Assembly: GCF_014076495.1 (NCBI RefSeq)
Contig: NZ_CP043575.1
Location: 3,534,001 to 3,598,000, forward strand
Direction: 5' to 3'
Length of the DNA: 64,000 nt
Source: Comamonas koreensis
Lineage (GTDB): Bacteria; Pseudomonadota; Gammaproteobacteria; Burkholderiales; Burkholderiaceae_C
The position numbers and the translations under genes were made by a program. Below, piece by piece: positions 25,631 through 34,512 of the stretch (the stretch's first letter is position 1; each line of letters opens with the position of its first letter). The notes below the pieces were generated by a model that worked only from the letters and a program-made list of their open reading frames with translations, searched no databases and was not told where the DNA came from.

Positions 25631-25990
25631 ATGGCCGATTCCGCATCCAACAAATTTCTTCGTTTTCTGCTGGCACGCGACATCCTCAAAGGCAAGTCGC
25701 GCGAAGACTTGTTGGCCAAGCTGGATGCGGCGGGCTTTAGCGGCGAGCACGCCGAGCTGTTCATTGCGCAGGCCGAGAAACGGGTGCTGGCACGCAACCG
25801 GCGTTGCGCGGTGATTTCGGCCGTGGTCGTGGCTGTGCTGCTGGGCCGGGTCATCTGGGGGCCCTATGCCCACAACCCCGACATGCAGCTGCTGCTGGGC
25901 GTGATGGCGGCCATCTTTGCAGCAGCGGGCTTTTATTTCTGGTTTATCGCGCGCTGGCAGGCGCCGCTGCCCAAGGCCGACGCTTCTTGA
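25631..25990 (+). CDS. Small membrane protein of unknown function
   Basis: A 119-residue protein. Residues 1-50 are charged and predicted helical (LARDILKGKSREDLLAKLDAAGFSG resembles a small three-helix domain). Two hydrophobic helices follow, near 58-75 and 88-108. I do not recognise a named family. The ATG at 25631 is the only good start; the 250-base gap upstream is AT-rich and shared with the divergent saccharopine dehydrogenase-like gene. No partner gene is adjacent. Confidence 0.7.
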   Translation: MADSASNKFLRFLLARDILKGKSREDLLAKLDAAGFSGEHAELFIAQAEKRVLARNRRCAVISAVVVAVLLGRVIWGPYAHNPDMQLLLGVMAAIFAAAGFYFWFIARWQAPLPKADAS

Positions 25991-26262
25991 GCCTAATCGG
26001 GCCGACCGGATACCGGTCGCTGGGTCACACCACGCTGCACTGGTGTTTGCTTGCAAGTGCTGGGACTTAGCTCGCCGGCAAAAATTGCACCTACCGCCCT
26101 CCCCGGCTTTGCTCCGCGCCGATAATGCGCTGTCGCGGACATGACATAGATCAAGCCGCGCCTCTCTCCAGCCCATGCGATGGGCCTGCGAGGCTTTGCG
26201 GCCCAGGCCCGCCATCCGCCTACCCACGGCGATGCGGCGATTCGCATAACCTAATAGTGACA

Positions 26263-28704
26263 ATGGATAAACATAACAAGCGACCCAGCCTGGCTTCCAA
26301 GGCCTGGCTGCTTTTCCTGGGCCTGTGCCTGCTGGCCTCAGGCCTGTTCTTTGCTATCTATGGCTACCAGTTGGTGGCACTGCAGGGTAGTTGGTACTTT
26401 TTGATCAGCGGTATTGCACTGATCCTCTCGGGCCTGCTGATTGCCGCTGCGCGCCCCGGCGGCGCCTGGCTCTATGCGCTGACCTTGCTGGCCACCGCCG
26501 TCTGGGCGCTGGCCGATGTGGGCCTGGATTTCTGGCCCCTGGTCTCGCGCCTGCTGCTGCTCGCCGGTATCGGCATTCTGGTGGCACTGTCCTTCCCGTT
26601 GCTGCGCCGCGCGCGCGGCCAGGCGCCCGGCAAGTCTGGCTCCACCGTGGTCGCAGGCCTGCTGCTGCTGACCTGCCTCGCTACCGTGGGCGGCATGTTC
26701 CTGCCCCACGCCTCGGTGTCGGCCAAATCGGATGCGACCGTGCTCCAACCGGTGGCCAAGGGCCAGGCAGCTGCCGACTGGGCGCACTATGGCAGCACGC
26801 CAGGGGGCACCCGCTTTGCGGCGCTGGACCAGATCACGCGCAGCAATGTCAAGGATCTGCAAGAGGCCTGGCGCTACCAGACCGGCGATGTGCCGGTGAG
26901 CCCTGGCGGCGGCGGCGCTGAAGACCAGCTGACCCCGCTGCAGATTGGCAACCAGGTCTTTGTCTGCACCCCGCACAACAATGTGATTGCGCTGGACGCC
27001 ACCACCGGCAAAGAGCTATGGAAGACCGAGATCAATGCCAAGCAGAAAAAGTGGATGCGCTGCCGTGGCCTGGCCTATTTTGATGCGGCCCAGCCGCTCG
27101 GCCAGCCCAGCATGGCCGGCGCAACGCCAGTGCAGGCCGTGAGTGTGGCGCCCGGCGCCGCTTGCCAGCGCCGCATTCTGATGAACAGCGTCGCGCCCGA
27201 GCTGATCGCGCTTGACGCCGACACCGGCGCCTTCTGCGAAGACTTTGGCACCCATGGCCGCGTGGACTTGCGCAACGGCATGGGCAAGGGCGCCGACAAG
27301 GGCGAGTACTACCCCACCTCCGCCCCGACCCTGGCGGGCACCACCATCGTGATTGGTGGCCGCGTGGCCGACAACGTCAGCACCGACATGCCTGGTGGCG
27401 TGGTGCGTGGCTTTGACGTGGTGACGGGCGCGCTGCGCTGGGCCTTTGACCCGGGCAACCCCGAGGACCAGGCCGCCCCTGCCGACGGCAAGACCTATGT
27501 GCGCTCGACCCCCAATGTCTGGGCACCGATGTCCTACGACCCGCAGTCCAACACCGTGTTCATGCCCGTGGGCAGCGCAGCAGTCGACCTCTGGGGTGTG
27601 AAGCACACCGCGCTGGACCGCAAGTACGGCGCATCGATGCTGGCCGTCGATGCCAGCACCGGCAAGGAAAAATGGGTCTACCAGACCGTGCACGATGACC
27701 TCTGGGACTTCGATGTGCCGATGCAGCCCTCGTTTGTGGACTTCCCCGGTGCTGGCGGCAAGACCACGCCCGCGCTGGTGTTCGGCACCAAGGCCGGCCA
27801 GATCTTTGTGCTGGACCGCGCGACCGGCCAACCCCTGACCGCCGTTGAAGAGCGCCGCGTGCCCGCTGGCAAGATCGACGGCGAGACCTACTCGCCCACG
27901 CAGCCCTTCTCGGTGGGCATGCCCAATATCGGTGCCGATGACATGCGCGAATCCGACATGTGGGGTGCGACCCCGTTTGACCAGCTGCTATGCCGCCTGA
28001 AGTTCAAGTCCAAGCGCTACACCGGCCTGTTCACGCCACCGGGCACCGATGCCTCGCTGAACCTGCCCGGCTCGCTGGGCGGCATGAACTGGGGGGGCAT
28101 CTCGGTCGACCCGACCAACAACTACCTGTTCATCAATGACATGCGCGTGGGCCTGGAAGTGCAGCTGATCAAGGCCGACCCGGCCGACGCCGGCGCCAAG
28201 TCCGACGGCAACGAGGCCGCTGCGATCACCAAGCCGGTGCCGCTCGATGGCACGCCCTACGCGATCAACGCCAAGGTGCGCTTCATGTCGCCGCTGGAGA
28301 TCCCTTGCCAGAAGCCGCCTTTTGGCACGCTGACCGCCGTGGACCTCAAGACCCAGCAGATCGCCTGGCAAGTGCCGGTGGGCACCGTCAAGGACACGGG
28401 GCCCTTTGGCATCAAGATGGGCCTGCCCATCCCCATTGGCATGCCCACCATCGGTGGCACCATGGCCACGCAAGGCGGCCTGGTCTTTATCGCTGCCACG
28501 CAGGATTACTACCTGCGCGCGTATGAAACCGGCACCGGCCAGGAAGTGTGGAAAGCCCGCCTGCCCGTGGGCAGCCAGGGCACGCCCATCAGCTACCAGT
28601 CGCCGGTGACGGGCCAGCAGTTTGTGCTGGTCTCGGCCGGTGGCGCACGCAACTCGCCCGACCGGGGCGACTATGTGATCGCCTACGCGCTGCCGCGCCA
28701 CTGA
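26263..28704 (+). CDS. Membrane-bound PQQ-dependent dehydrogenase, glucose/quinate/shikimate type
   Basis: An 813-residue quinoprotein. The first 150 residues form five membrane helices that pass electrons to ubiquinone. The rest is an eight-bladed propeller facing the periplasm that binds PQQ and calcium. Visible markers are DWAHYGSTPGGTRFA at the propeller start, NVIALDATTGKELW, and the tryptophan-docking style repeats such as STGKEKWVYQTVHDDLWDFD. It oxidises a sugar or a cyclic polyol acid such as quinate; glucose and quinate enzymes cannot be separated by eye. No pqq biosynthesis genes lie in the window. The ATG at 26263 fits the family; an earlier in-frame start at 26125 does not. Confidence 0.92.
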   Translation: MDKHNKRPSLASKAWLLFLGLCLLASGLFFAIYGYQLVALQGSWYFLISGIALILSGLLIAAARPGGAWLYALTLLATAVWALADVGLDFWPLVSRLLLLAGIGILVALSFPLLRRARGQAPGKSGSTVVAGLLLLTCLATVGGMFLPHASVSAKSDATVLQPVAKGQAAADWAHYGSTPGGTRFAALDQITRSNVKDLQEAWRYQTGDVPVSPGGGGAEDQLTPLQIGNQVFVCTPHNNVIALDATTGKELWKTEINAKQKKWMRCRGLAYFDAAQPLGQPSMAGATPVQAVSVAPGAACQRRILMNSVAPELIALDADTGAFCEDFGTHGRVDLRNGMGKGADKGEYYPTSAPTLAGTTIVIGGRVADNVSTDMPGGVVRGFDVVTGALRWAFDPGNPEDQAAPADGKTYVRSTPNVWAPMSYDPQSNTVFMPVGSAAVDLWGVKHTALDRKYGASMLAVDASTGKEKWVYQTVHDDLWDFDVPMQPSFVDFPGAGGKTTPALVFGTKAGQIFVLDRATGQPLTAVEERRVPAGKIDGETYSPTQPFSVGMPNIGADDMRESDMWGATPFDQLLCRLKFKSKRYTGLFTPPGTDASLNLPGSLGGMNWGGISVDPTNNYLFINDMRVGLEVQLIKADPADAGAKSDGNEAAAITKPVPLDGTPYAINAKVRFMSPLEIPCQKPPFGTLTAVDLKTQQIAWQVPVGTVKDTGPFGIKMGLPIPIGMPTIGGTMATQGGLVFIAATQDYYLRAYETGTGQEVWKARLPVGSQGTPISYQSPVTGQQFVLVSAGGARNSPDRGDYVIAYALPRH

Positions 28705-28741
28705 TCTGCGCTGACCCGCGCGGATTCGCCCTGAGGTGTTC

Positions 28742-28788
28742 AGCCCGGTGCAAGACTTCCCGCCAGGGAAGGCTTTCACCGGGCTTTT
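28742..28788 (+). terminator. Intrinsic terminator after PQQ dehydrogenase
   Basis: AGCCCGGTG pairs with CACCGGGCT and an inner TTCCC/GGGAA stem stacks inside; TTTTT follows. It ends the quinoprotein transcript. Confidence 0.88.
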
Positions 28789-28909
28789 TCATGTCTGCGC
28801 GCGATGCATCGCATGACGCCAGGTACCGGCCAACCTCAAAACTGCCACAGGTCTTGATTTGCTATATATTGCATAGCAAACCAGCGAAACGCAGCAAAAT
28901 CCGGTGTTA

Positions 28910-29332
28910 TCAGCCTTCCACCATGCCGCGCATCCAGCCGGGCAGATCCACCGCCTTCTGGCGCGCAAAATCCACCCACAGCACGGTGGCGCCGCCGCTG
29001 GCGTAGACCTCGCCGGGCGCATCCTGCCTTTCGATGTGGTACCAGGTCTCAAAGGCGGTGCGCGCCGCATCGCTGACATACATCTTGACGACGAGCTGGG
29101 CCGGGTACTCGATCTGCCGCAGGTAGTTGCAAAAGCAGTTGACGACCACCGGGCCCTGCCCCTCGCCATGGGGCGTGTCGCGCGAAGAGCGCAGCCACTC
29201 CACGCGCGCGCTTTCCATGTAGCGAAAATACACGGTGTTGTTGACATGGCCCAGACTGTCCATATCCCCCCAGCGAACGTCCATCACCGAGTCATGAACC
29301 CAGCGTTTGTGGTCAGGCAGCAAGATTTTCAT
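28910..29332 (-). CDS. Acyl-CoA thioesterase, YbgC/4HBT hot-dog family
   Basis: A 140-residue single-domain thioesterase that hydrolyses acyl-CoA. VRWGDMDSLGHVNNTVYFRYM carries the catalytic Asp (first D of GDMD) and the conserved HVNN of the family. The length is typical. Substrate range is unknown. It faces leftward, convergent with the PQQ dehydrogenase and divergent from the ETF-ubiquinone oxidoreductase gene 244 bases away, a neighbour that fits a loose link with acyl-CoA oxidation. The first codon ATG at 29332 is followed by a conserved-looking start. Confidence 0.9.
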   Translation of the reverse strand: MKILLPDHKRWVHDSVMDVRWGDMDSLGHVNNTVYFRYMESARVEWLRSSRDTPHGEGQGPVVVNCFCNYLRQIEYPAQLVVKMYVSDAARTAFETWYHIERQDAPGEVYASGGATVLWVDFARQKAVDLPGWMRGMVEG

Positions 29333-29442
29333 AGACTGTCATCTTACGGTGAGGTGGCAGGCGTCCGCGCCCCAGCCTTGTCGCCGACTTTCACAGGCAC
29401 AAAGCCCCTGTCTCAGAAATCAGAGCGGAGAAGCGCCCAAAT

Positions 29443-29496
29443 CTAGGGCTAACCCTAGGATCAGGGCGGTTACCGCACTGCAACATCCTCATAAAA
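29443..29496 (+). promoter_or_regulatory. Candidate promoter with adjoining inverted repeat, upstream of ETF-QO
   Basis: CTAGGG and CCCTAG flank CTAA at 29443-29458. About ten bases further on, TTACCG and TAAAAT are 16 bases apart and could be -35 and -10 boxes. This lies some 80 bases before the start codon. The assignment rests only on spacing and consensus resemblance. Confidence 0.35.
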
Positions 29497-29576
29497 TCCA
29501 TGGCACTGCATGCAACCCAGGCTCAGATCTGCCGCATGCCTGCCACCCGCTTGAAAAGAATTTGTACGGAGCCCCG

Positions 29577-31283
29577 ATGACCAACGAAGAAATACTGGCC
29601 CAATATGGTCCCCGCGAGTCGATGGAGTACGACGTTGTCATCGTCGGCGGCGGCCCAGGCGGCCTGGCCACAGCCATCCGTTTGAAGCAGCTGGCAGCGG
29701 AAAAAGGCAGCGATGTCTCCGTCGTCGTGCTGGAAAAAGGTTCGGAGCCTGGCGCGCACACCTTGTCGGGCGCCATCATGGATCCGCGCGCGCTGACCGA
29801 GCTGATCCCCGACTGGAAAGCCAAGGGCGCGCCTTTGACCCAGCCGGTGACCGAAGACGCGATGATTTTCCTCAGCGAAAAATCCGGTCTGCGCACCCCC
29901 AACTGGCTGCTGCCCCCTTGCTTTCACAACGAAGGCAACTACATCGTCCAGCTGGGCTTTGTCGTCAAATGGCTGGCCGAGCAGGCCGAGGCCCTGGGCG
30001 TCGAGATTTTCCCCGGCTTTGCCGCCGCTGAAGTGGTCTATAACGACGACGGCTCGGTCAAGGGCGTGGCCACCGGCAACATGGGCGTCGGCAAGAACGG
30101 CGAGCCCACCGGCGAGTTCCAGCTGGGCATGGAGCTGCATGGCAAATACACCATCTTTGCCGAAGGCTCGCGCGGCAACCTGGGCAAGCAACTGATCGCC
30201 AAGTTCAAGCTCGACGAAGGCAAGGACCCGCAGACCTATGGCCTGGGCGTCAAGGAATTGTGGGAGATCGATCCCCAGCGCCACCAGCCCGGCTTTGTGA
30301 TGCACACCGCCGGCTGGCCGATGAACAACGACACCTATGGTGGCGCCTTCCTCTACCACCTGGACGACAACAAGGTCACCTTGGGCTTCATTACCGGTCT
30401 GGATTATTCGAACCCCTACCTGTCTCCGTTCGAGGAGATGCAGCGCTGGAAGACCCATCCCAACATCCGCTACTACCTCGAAGGCGACGAGTCCAAGGGC
30501 ATCAAGCCGGCCAAGCGCATTGGCTATGGCGCGCGCGCCATCACCGCCGGCGGCCTGATGAGCCTGCCCAAGACCGTGTTCCCCGGTGGCGCGCTGGTGG
30601 GCTGCGATGCCGGTTTCCTGAACGTCAGCCGCATCAAGGGCAGCCACGCCGCGATCAAGACCGGCATGCTGGCCGCAGAAGCGGCCTTTGAGGCGATTGC
30701 CGCGGGCCGCCAGGGCGATGAGCTGAGTGCCTACCCTGCCGCTTTTGAAAAGAGCTGGCTGTACGACGAGCTCAACAAGAGCCGCAACTTCAAGAGCTGG
30801 TTCAAGAAGGGCCTGGTCACCGCCTCCATCATGAATGGCCTCGAGCAGTTTGTGCTGCGTGGCAACATGCCCTGGACCCTGCACCGCGACAAGCCCGACC
30901 ACGCCTACCTCAAGCCCGCGTCGGAATGCAAGCCCATCGTCTACCCCAAACCCGATGGCAAGCTGACCTTTGACCGGCTCTCGAGCGTCTTCATCAGCGG
31001 CACCAACCACGCCGAGGACCAGCCCGCCCACCTGACCTTGAAAGATGCCAGCGTGCCGGTGCAGATCAACCTGGCCCAGTACGCCGGCCCCGAGCAGCGC
31101 TACTGCCCGGCAGGGGTCTATGAGTTCGTGGCAGATGAAAGCCAGGGCGGCAACGCCCAGCGCCTGCAGATCAATGCGCAAAACTGCGTGCACTGCAAGA
31201 CCTGCGACATCAAGGACCCGACCCAGAACATTGTCTGGGTCACGCCCGAAGGCGGCGGCGGCCCCAACTACACGGGCATGTAA
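29577..31283 (+). CDS. Electron transfer flavoprotein-ubiquinone oxidoreductase
   Basis: A 568-residue membrane-associated flavoprotein that passes electrons from ETF, reduced during fatty acid and amino acid oxidation, to ubiquinone. The FAD-binding motif GGGPGG lies in DVVIVGGGPGGLATAIR near residue 20. The C-terminal ferredoxin-like part supplies four cysteines for the [4Fe-4S] cluster: one in YCPAGVYEF and three in NCVHCKTCDIKDP. The ATG at 29577 is preceded by ACGGAG and gives the normal length; a longer frame upstream is not coding. No etfAB genes are in view. Confidence 0.96.
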   Translation: MTNEEILAQYGPRESMEYDVVIVGGGPGGLATAIRLKQLAAEKGSDVSVVVLEKGSEPGAHTLSGAIMDPRALTELIPDWKAKGAPLTQPVTEDAMIFLSEKSGLRTPNWLLPPCFHNEGNYIVQLGFVVKWLAEQAEALGVEIFPGFAAAEVVYNDDGSVKGVATGNMGVGKNGEPTGEFQLGMELHGKYTIFAEGSRGNLGKQLIAKFKLDEGKDPQTYGLGVKELWEIDPQRHQPGFVMHTAGWPMNNDTYGGAFLYHLDDNKVTLGFITGLDYSNPYLSPFEEMQRWKTHPNIRYYLEGDESKGIKPAKRIGYGARAITAGGLMSLPKTVFPGGALVGCDAGFLNVSRIKGSHAAIKTGMLAAEAAFEAIAAGRQGDELSAYPAAFEKSWLYDELNKSRNFKSWFKKGLVTASIMNGLEQFVLRGNMPWTLHRDKPDHAYLKPASECKPIVYPKPDGKLTFDRLSSVFISGTNHAEDQPAHLTLKDASVPVQINLAQYAGPEQRYCPAGVYEFVADESQGGNAQRLQINAQNCVHCKTCDIKDPTQNIVWVTPEGGGGPNYTGM

Positions 31284-31404
31284 ACACCGCCGTTAGCACT
31301 GCTTCTTGCGGGTTTCCATGGCAGGGCAAACACGGGCCGGCCCGCGATCGATTGCCGAACTTGGCCGACAAGCGCGCCCTGACGGGCGTGCAGACAATGG
31401 TCCT

Positions 31405-32175
31405 ATGTTTGTCTGGTCACGCTTCCCACGCCTTTCAGTTCAACCCAGCCCCTGCCAGGGCCGGGTGCCGGCGGGCAATGCTCGGACCCATCCTTTGCTC
31501 CAGCTGGTAAGCGCACTGCTGGCCGGCGTGCTCTGGGCCGGTGGCAGCATGGCCACCCCCGCGGCGGATGCGGCGCCCGCTGCATCCAGCAAACGCGCCA
31601 AGCGCCCCCCTCCTGCTGCGGCACCCAAGGCTGCCGCGCCATCGCATGCTGCGGCGGTGGCCCCTGCCCCTGCCCCCCTGGTATCGGCTGCCAACCTCGA
31701 TCTGGAGCGCTTCATGGGCCTGTGGTACAAGGTCGCCAAGGTCGAGGAGCCGCAGGACGCGCTGCGCACCCGGGAGCGCTATGAGTTTCTGCAGCGCTAC
31801 GACGGTGGCGTGCGGGTGATAGCGACCTCGTACGACCCCCTGTCCAACCGCTGGGACCGCCGGCAGGATTACATGGCGCCGGTCGATGCCAAGGGCGCGG
31901 CGCTGAGCAGCCACTACCAGTTGCCGATACCCGTGCATTTCAGCATCAGCCGCTTCGGGCCCTTTGGTGTCAGCTACTACGTCGTGGCGCTCGACCCTTA
32001 CTACCAATGGGCGATGGTGGCCGGACCCGGCCCCAGATCCTTTTCGATCTTGAGCCGCCGCAGTGAGCTCGAGCCGGAGATGCGCACGTCGCTCGAGCAG
32101 CTGGCGACGCGCCAAAACCTGCTCAAGGCCGCCTTGCAGTGGGCCGGCCCCGATCAGGAATCTGCGCCTCGGTGA
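31405..32175 (+). CDS. Exported lipocalin-like protein
   Basis: A protein of about 256 residues with a C-terminal lipocalin domain (residues about 100-235). The lipocalin GxW signature is present as RFMGLWYKVAKVE, and ATSYDPLSNRWDRRQDYMAPV matches the bacterial Blc-like fold. A hydrophobic export segment (LLQLVSALLAGVLWAGGSMA) is preceded by an unusually long N-region if the ATG at 31405 is used. A GTG at 31465 would give a more normal signal peptide. An Ala/Pro/Lys-rich linker of about 40 residues separates signal and domain. No lipobox is present, so it is probably a soluble periplasmic protein. The ligand is unknown. Confidence 0.8.
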   Translation: MFVWSRFPRLSVQPSPCQGRVPAGNARTHPLLQLVSALLAGVLWAGGSMATPAADAAPAASSKRAKRPPPAAAPKAAAPSHAAAVAPAPAPLVSAANLDLERFMGLWYKVAKVEEPQDALRTRERYEFLQRYDGGVRVIATSYDPLSNRWDRRQDYMAPVDAKGAALSSHYQLPIPVHFSISRFGPFGVSYYVVALDPYYQWAMVAGPGPRSFSILSRRSELEPEMRTSLEQLATRQNLLKAALQWAGPDQESAPR

Positions 32176-32529
32176 TTACCCGCAGTGCGGGAAATCGCCG
32201 CATGCTGGCTTTGCAGCAGGCCAAATTCCACGCACAGTTTTATTGCCACAGCGCTGCATATTTCTCAGCCAAACACATTTTTATTGATCAAAAATACTAT
32301 TTTGAGAAATATTACTGCGATCATGTGGCCACTTGCGCAAGCCAGCACAGCTTTTCAGGCAGGGCTGCAACTAGGGCAATCCCATAGATCACAAATGTGT
32401 CATCCCATGGGTGCTGGAGTGTAGACTGCTGCTACCTGTTTGCCACCTGTTGTTACTGGGGCAGATGAAGCGGTAGTGGCTCTGGGGCACTACCGCAGGC
32501 TATTCAACAAACCTGGCGGAGATATACGC
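32176..32529 (+). promoter_or_regulatory. Leader region of the ABC importer operon with hairpin and possible leader peptide
   Basis: This 354-base gap is AT-rich at 32250-32330, a likely promoter zone. A perfect 9-bp hairpin, GCGGTAGTG/CACTACCGC (32470-32478 with 32488-32496), lies 30 bases before the binding-protein gene. A short frame at 32411-32476 could encode 21 residues from GTG, eight of them Leu, and stops inside the first arm of this hairpin. No T-run follows, and the short frame lacks a ribosome site, so attenuation is only a possibility. Confidence 0.4.
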
Positions 32530-33498
32530 ATGAAGAAATTGGCTTGGGCCCCCTTGGGCGCAGTGGCACTGGCAATCGCGGCCATCGCGCCCGCACAGGC
32601 AGCAGACCAGAAATCTGTAGCTGTGACGGCCATCGTGGAGCACCCTGCGCTGGACGCAGTGCGCGACGGCGTCAAGGCGGCACTCAAGGCCGAGGGCTTT
32701 GAAGAAGGCAAGAACCTCAAGTGGCAGTACCAAAGCGCCCAGGGCAATCCTGGCACCGCCGCGCAGATCGCCCGCAAGTTTGTCGGTGACAAGCCCGATG
32801 CCATCGTGGCCATCGCAACGCCTTCGGCACAAGCCGTGGTGGCTGCCACCAAGACCGTGCCCGTGGTGTTCTCCGCGGTGACCGACCCCGTGGCCGCCAA
32901 GCTGGTGCCCAGCTGGGAGCCATCGAAGAACAACGTGACCGGTGTCTCCGACCTGCTGGCGCTGGACAAGCAGATGGAACTGCTCAAGAAAGTGGTGCCC
33001 AACGCCAAGCGCGTGGGCATGGTCTACAACCCCGGTGAGGCCAACTCTGCCGTGGTGGTCAAGGAACTCAAGGAGCTGCTGCCCAAGATGGGCATGACCT
33101 TGGTCGAAGCCGCAGCGCCCCGCTCCGTCGATGTCTCCAGCGCAGCGCGCTCGCTGGTGGGCAAGGCCGATGTGATCTACACCAACACCGACAACAACGT
33201 GGTGTCGTCCTATGAAGCGCTGGTCAAGGTCGGCCAGGACTCCAAGCTGCCGCTGGTCGCCTCGGACACCGATTCCGTCGCCCGTGGCGCCGTGGCAGCC
33301 CTGGGTATCAACTACCGCGATCTGGGCGAGCAGACCGGCCGCATGGTGGCCCGCATCCTCAAGGGTGAAAAGCCCGGCGACATCAAGACCGAAGTCTCGA
33401 GCAAGATGGAGCTGCATGTGAACCCCGGTGCCGCCGAAAAGCAAGGCATCAAGCTGTCCGACGAGCTGGTCAAGTCGGCTGCCAAAGTCATTCAGTGA
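32530..33498 (+). CDS. ABC transporter substrate-binding protein, TrpX-like
   Basis: A 322-residue periplasmic binding protein of the ABC_sub_bind group, whose best known member is TrpX of tryptophan importers. A Sec signal peptide (MKKLAWAPLGAVALAIAAIA, cleaved at AQA/ADQ) opens the protein. The two-lobed core shows VEHPALDAVRDGVKAALK, VAIATPSAQAVV, VVFSAVTDPVAAKLV and IYTNTDNNVVSSYEAL. GGCGGAGA precedes the ATG at 32530. It starts a three-gene operon with a permease and an ATPase. The actual ligand may be an amino acid or an unrelated small molecule. Confidence 0.9.
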   Translation: MKKLAWAPLGAVALAIAAIAPAQAADQKSVAVTAIVEHPALDAVRDGVKAALKAEGFEEGKNLKWQYQSAQGNPGTAAQIARKFVGDKPDAIVAIATPSAQAVVAATKTVPVVFSAVTDPVAAKLVPSWEPSKNNVTGVSDLLALDKQMELLKKVVPNAKRVGMVYNPGEANSAVVVKELKELLPKMGMTLVEAAAPRSVDVSSAARSLVGKADVIYTNTDNNVVSSYEALVKVGQDSKLPLVASDTDSVARGAVAALGINYRDLGEQTGRMVARILKGEKPGDIKTEVSSKMELHVNPGAAEKQGIKLSDELVKSAAKVIQ

Positions 33499-33556
33499 TG
33501 GATGCCGCCTCACCTGTGGCTGTGCAACCCGCACAGCGCAGGGGGTGACAAGACGC

Positions 33557-33586
33557 AGCCCCGCCAGAAGCGGGGCTTGTTTGTTA
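33557..33586 (+). terminator. Intercistronic hairpin, possible partial terminator
   Basis: AGCCCCGC pairs perfectly with GCGGGGCT over five bases and is followed by TGTTTGTT. It lies between the binding-protein and permease genes. It could reduce transcription of the membrane genes or stabilise the upstream message, as is common in binding-protein operons. Confidence 0.65.
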
Positions 33587-33614
33587 TCCGGACTAGCTCT
33601 GATAAGAAAACTCC

Positions 33615-34499
33615 ATGACCTTATTTTCATTTTTGGGAGCCATCGAGATCGGCCTGATCTTTGCGCTGGTCGCGCTCGGTGTGTTCATCTCCTTTCGCCT
33701 GCTGCGCTTTCCTGACCTGACGGTCGATGGCAGCTTTCCCTTGGGCGCCGCCGTCTGCGCGGTGATGATCACCGGCGGCTACAGCCCCTTTCTGGCCACC
33801 ATCGGTGCCACCTTGGCTGGTGCGGTCGCTGGCCTGATCACCGGCTGGCTCAACGTCAAGCTCAAGATCATGGACCTGCTCGCCTCCATCTTGATGATGA
33901 TCGCGCTGTACTCGATCAATCTGCGCATCATGGGTGGCCCCAATGTGCCGCTGATCAACGACCCCACGCTCTTCAACCAGCTGCAACCGGCCGGCATTGA
34001 AGACTATGTGTTCCGTCCGCTGCTGATGTGCGCGATTGTGGTGCTCGCCAAGCTGGCGATGGACTGGTTCTTCCTGACTGAGCGGGGCCTGGCCATTCGT
34101 GCCACCGGCACCAATGCCCGCATGGCCCGCGCGCAAGGCGTCAACACCGGCGGCATGATCTTGCTGGGCATGGCGGTCTCCAACGGCCTGGTCGGCCTGG
34201 CCGGCGCGCTGTTTGCGCAGACCCAGGGCGGCGCCGACAGCTCGATGGGCATCGGCACCATCGTGATCGGTCTGGCAGCAGTGATCGTGGGCGAGTCCAT
34301 CCTGCCTTCGCGCAAGCTGATTTGGGCCACCTTGGCCGTGGTCCTCGGCGCCATCGTCTACCGCTTCTTCATTGCGCTGGCGCTCAACAGCGACTTCATC
34401 GGCCTCAAGGCCCAGGATCTGAACCTGGTCACCGCCTTGCTGGTCACGATCGCGCTGGTCATCCCCCAGCTCAAACGTCGTTTTGCGAAAAAGCACTGA
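33615..34499 (+). CDS. ABC transporter permease, TrpY-like
   Basis: A 294-residue inner-membrane permease with eight to nine hydrophobic helices, related to the branched-chain amino-acid permease fold. RFPDLTVDGSFPLGAAVCAVMI is a hallmark of permeases that accompany TrpX-type binding proteins, and RATGTNARMARAQGVNTGG is the cytoplasmic loop that contacts the ATPase. It is 116 bases after the binding-protein gene and 13 bases before the ATPase gene, with an intercistronic hairpin upstream. Confidence 0.92.
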   Translation: MTLFSFLGAIEIGLIFALVALGVFISFRLLRFPDLTVDGSFPLGAAVCAVMITGGYSPFLATIGATLAGAVAGLITGWLNVKLKIMDLLASILMMIALYSINLRIMGGPNVPLINDPTLFNQLQPAGIEDYVFRPLLMCAIVVLAKLAMDWFFLTERGLAIRATGTNARMARAQGVNTGGMILLGMAVSNGLVGLAGALFAQTQGGADSSMGIGTIVIGLAAVIVGESILPSRKLIWATLAVVLGAIVYRFFIALALNSDFIGLKAQDLNLVTALLVTIALVIPQLKRRFAKKH

Positions 34500-34512
34500 C
34501 AAGGAGAGAGAC

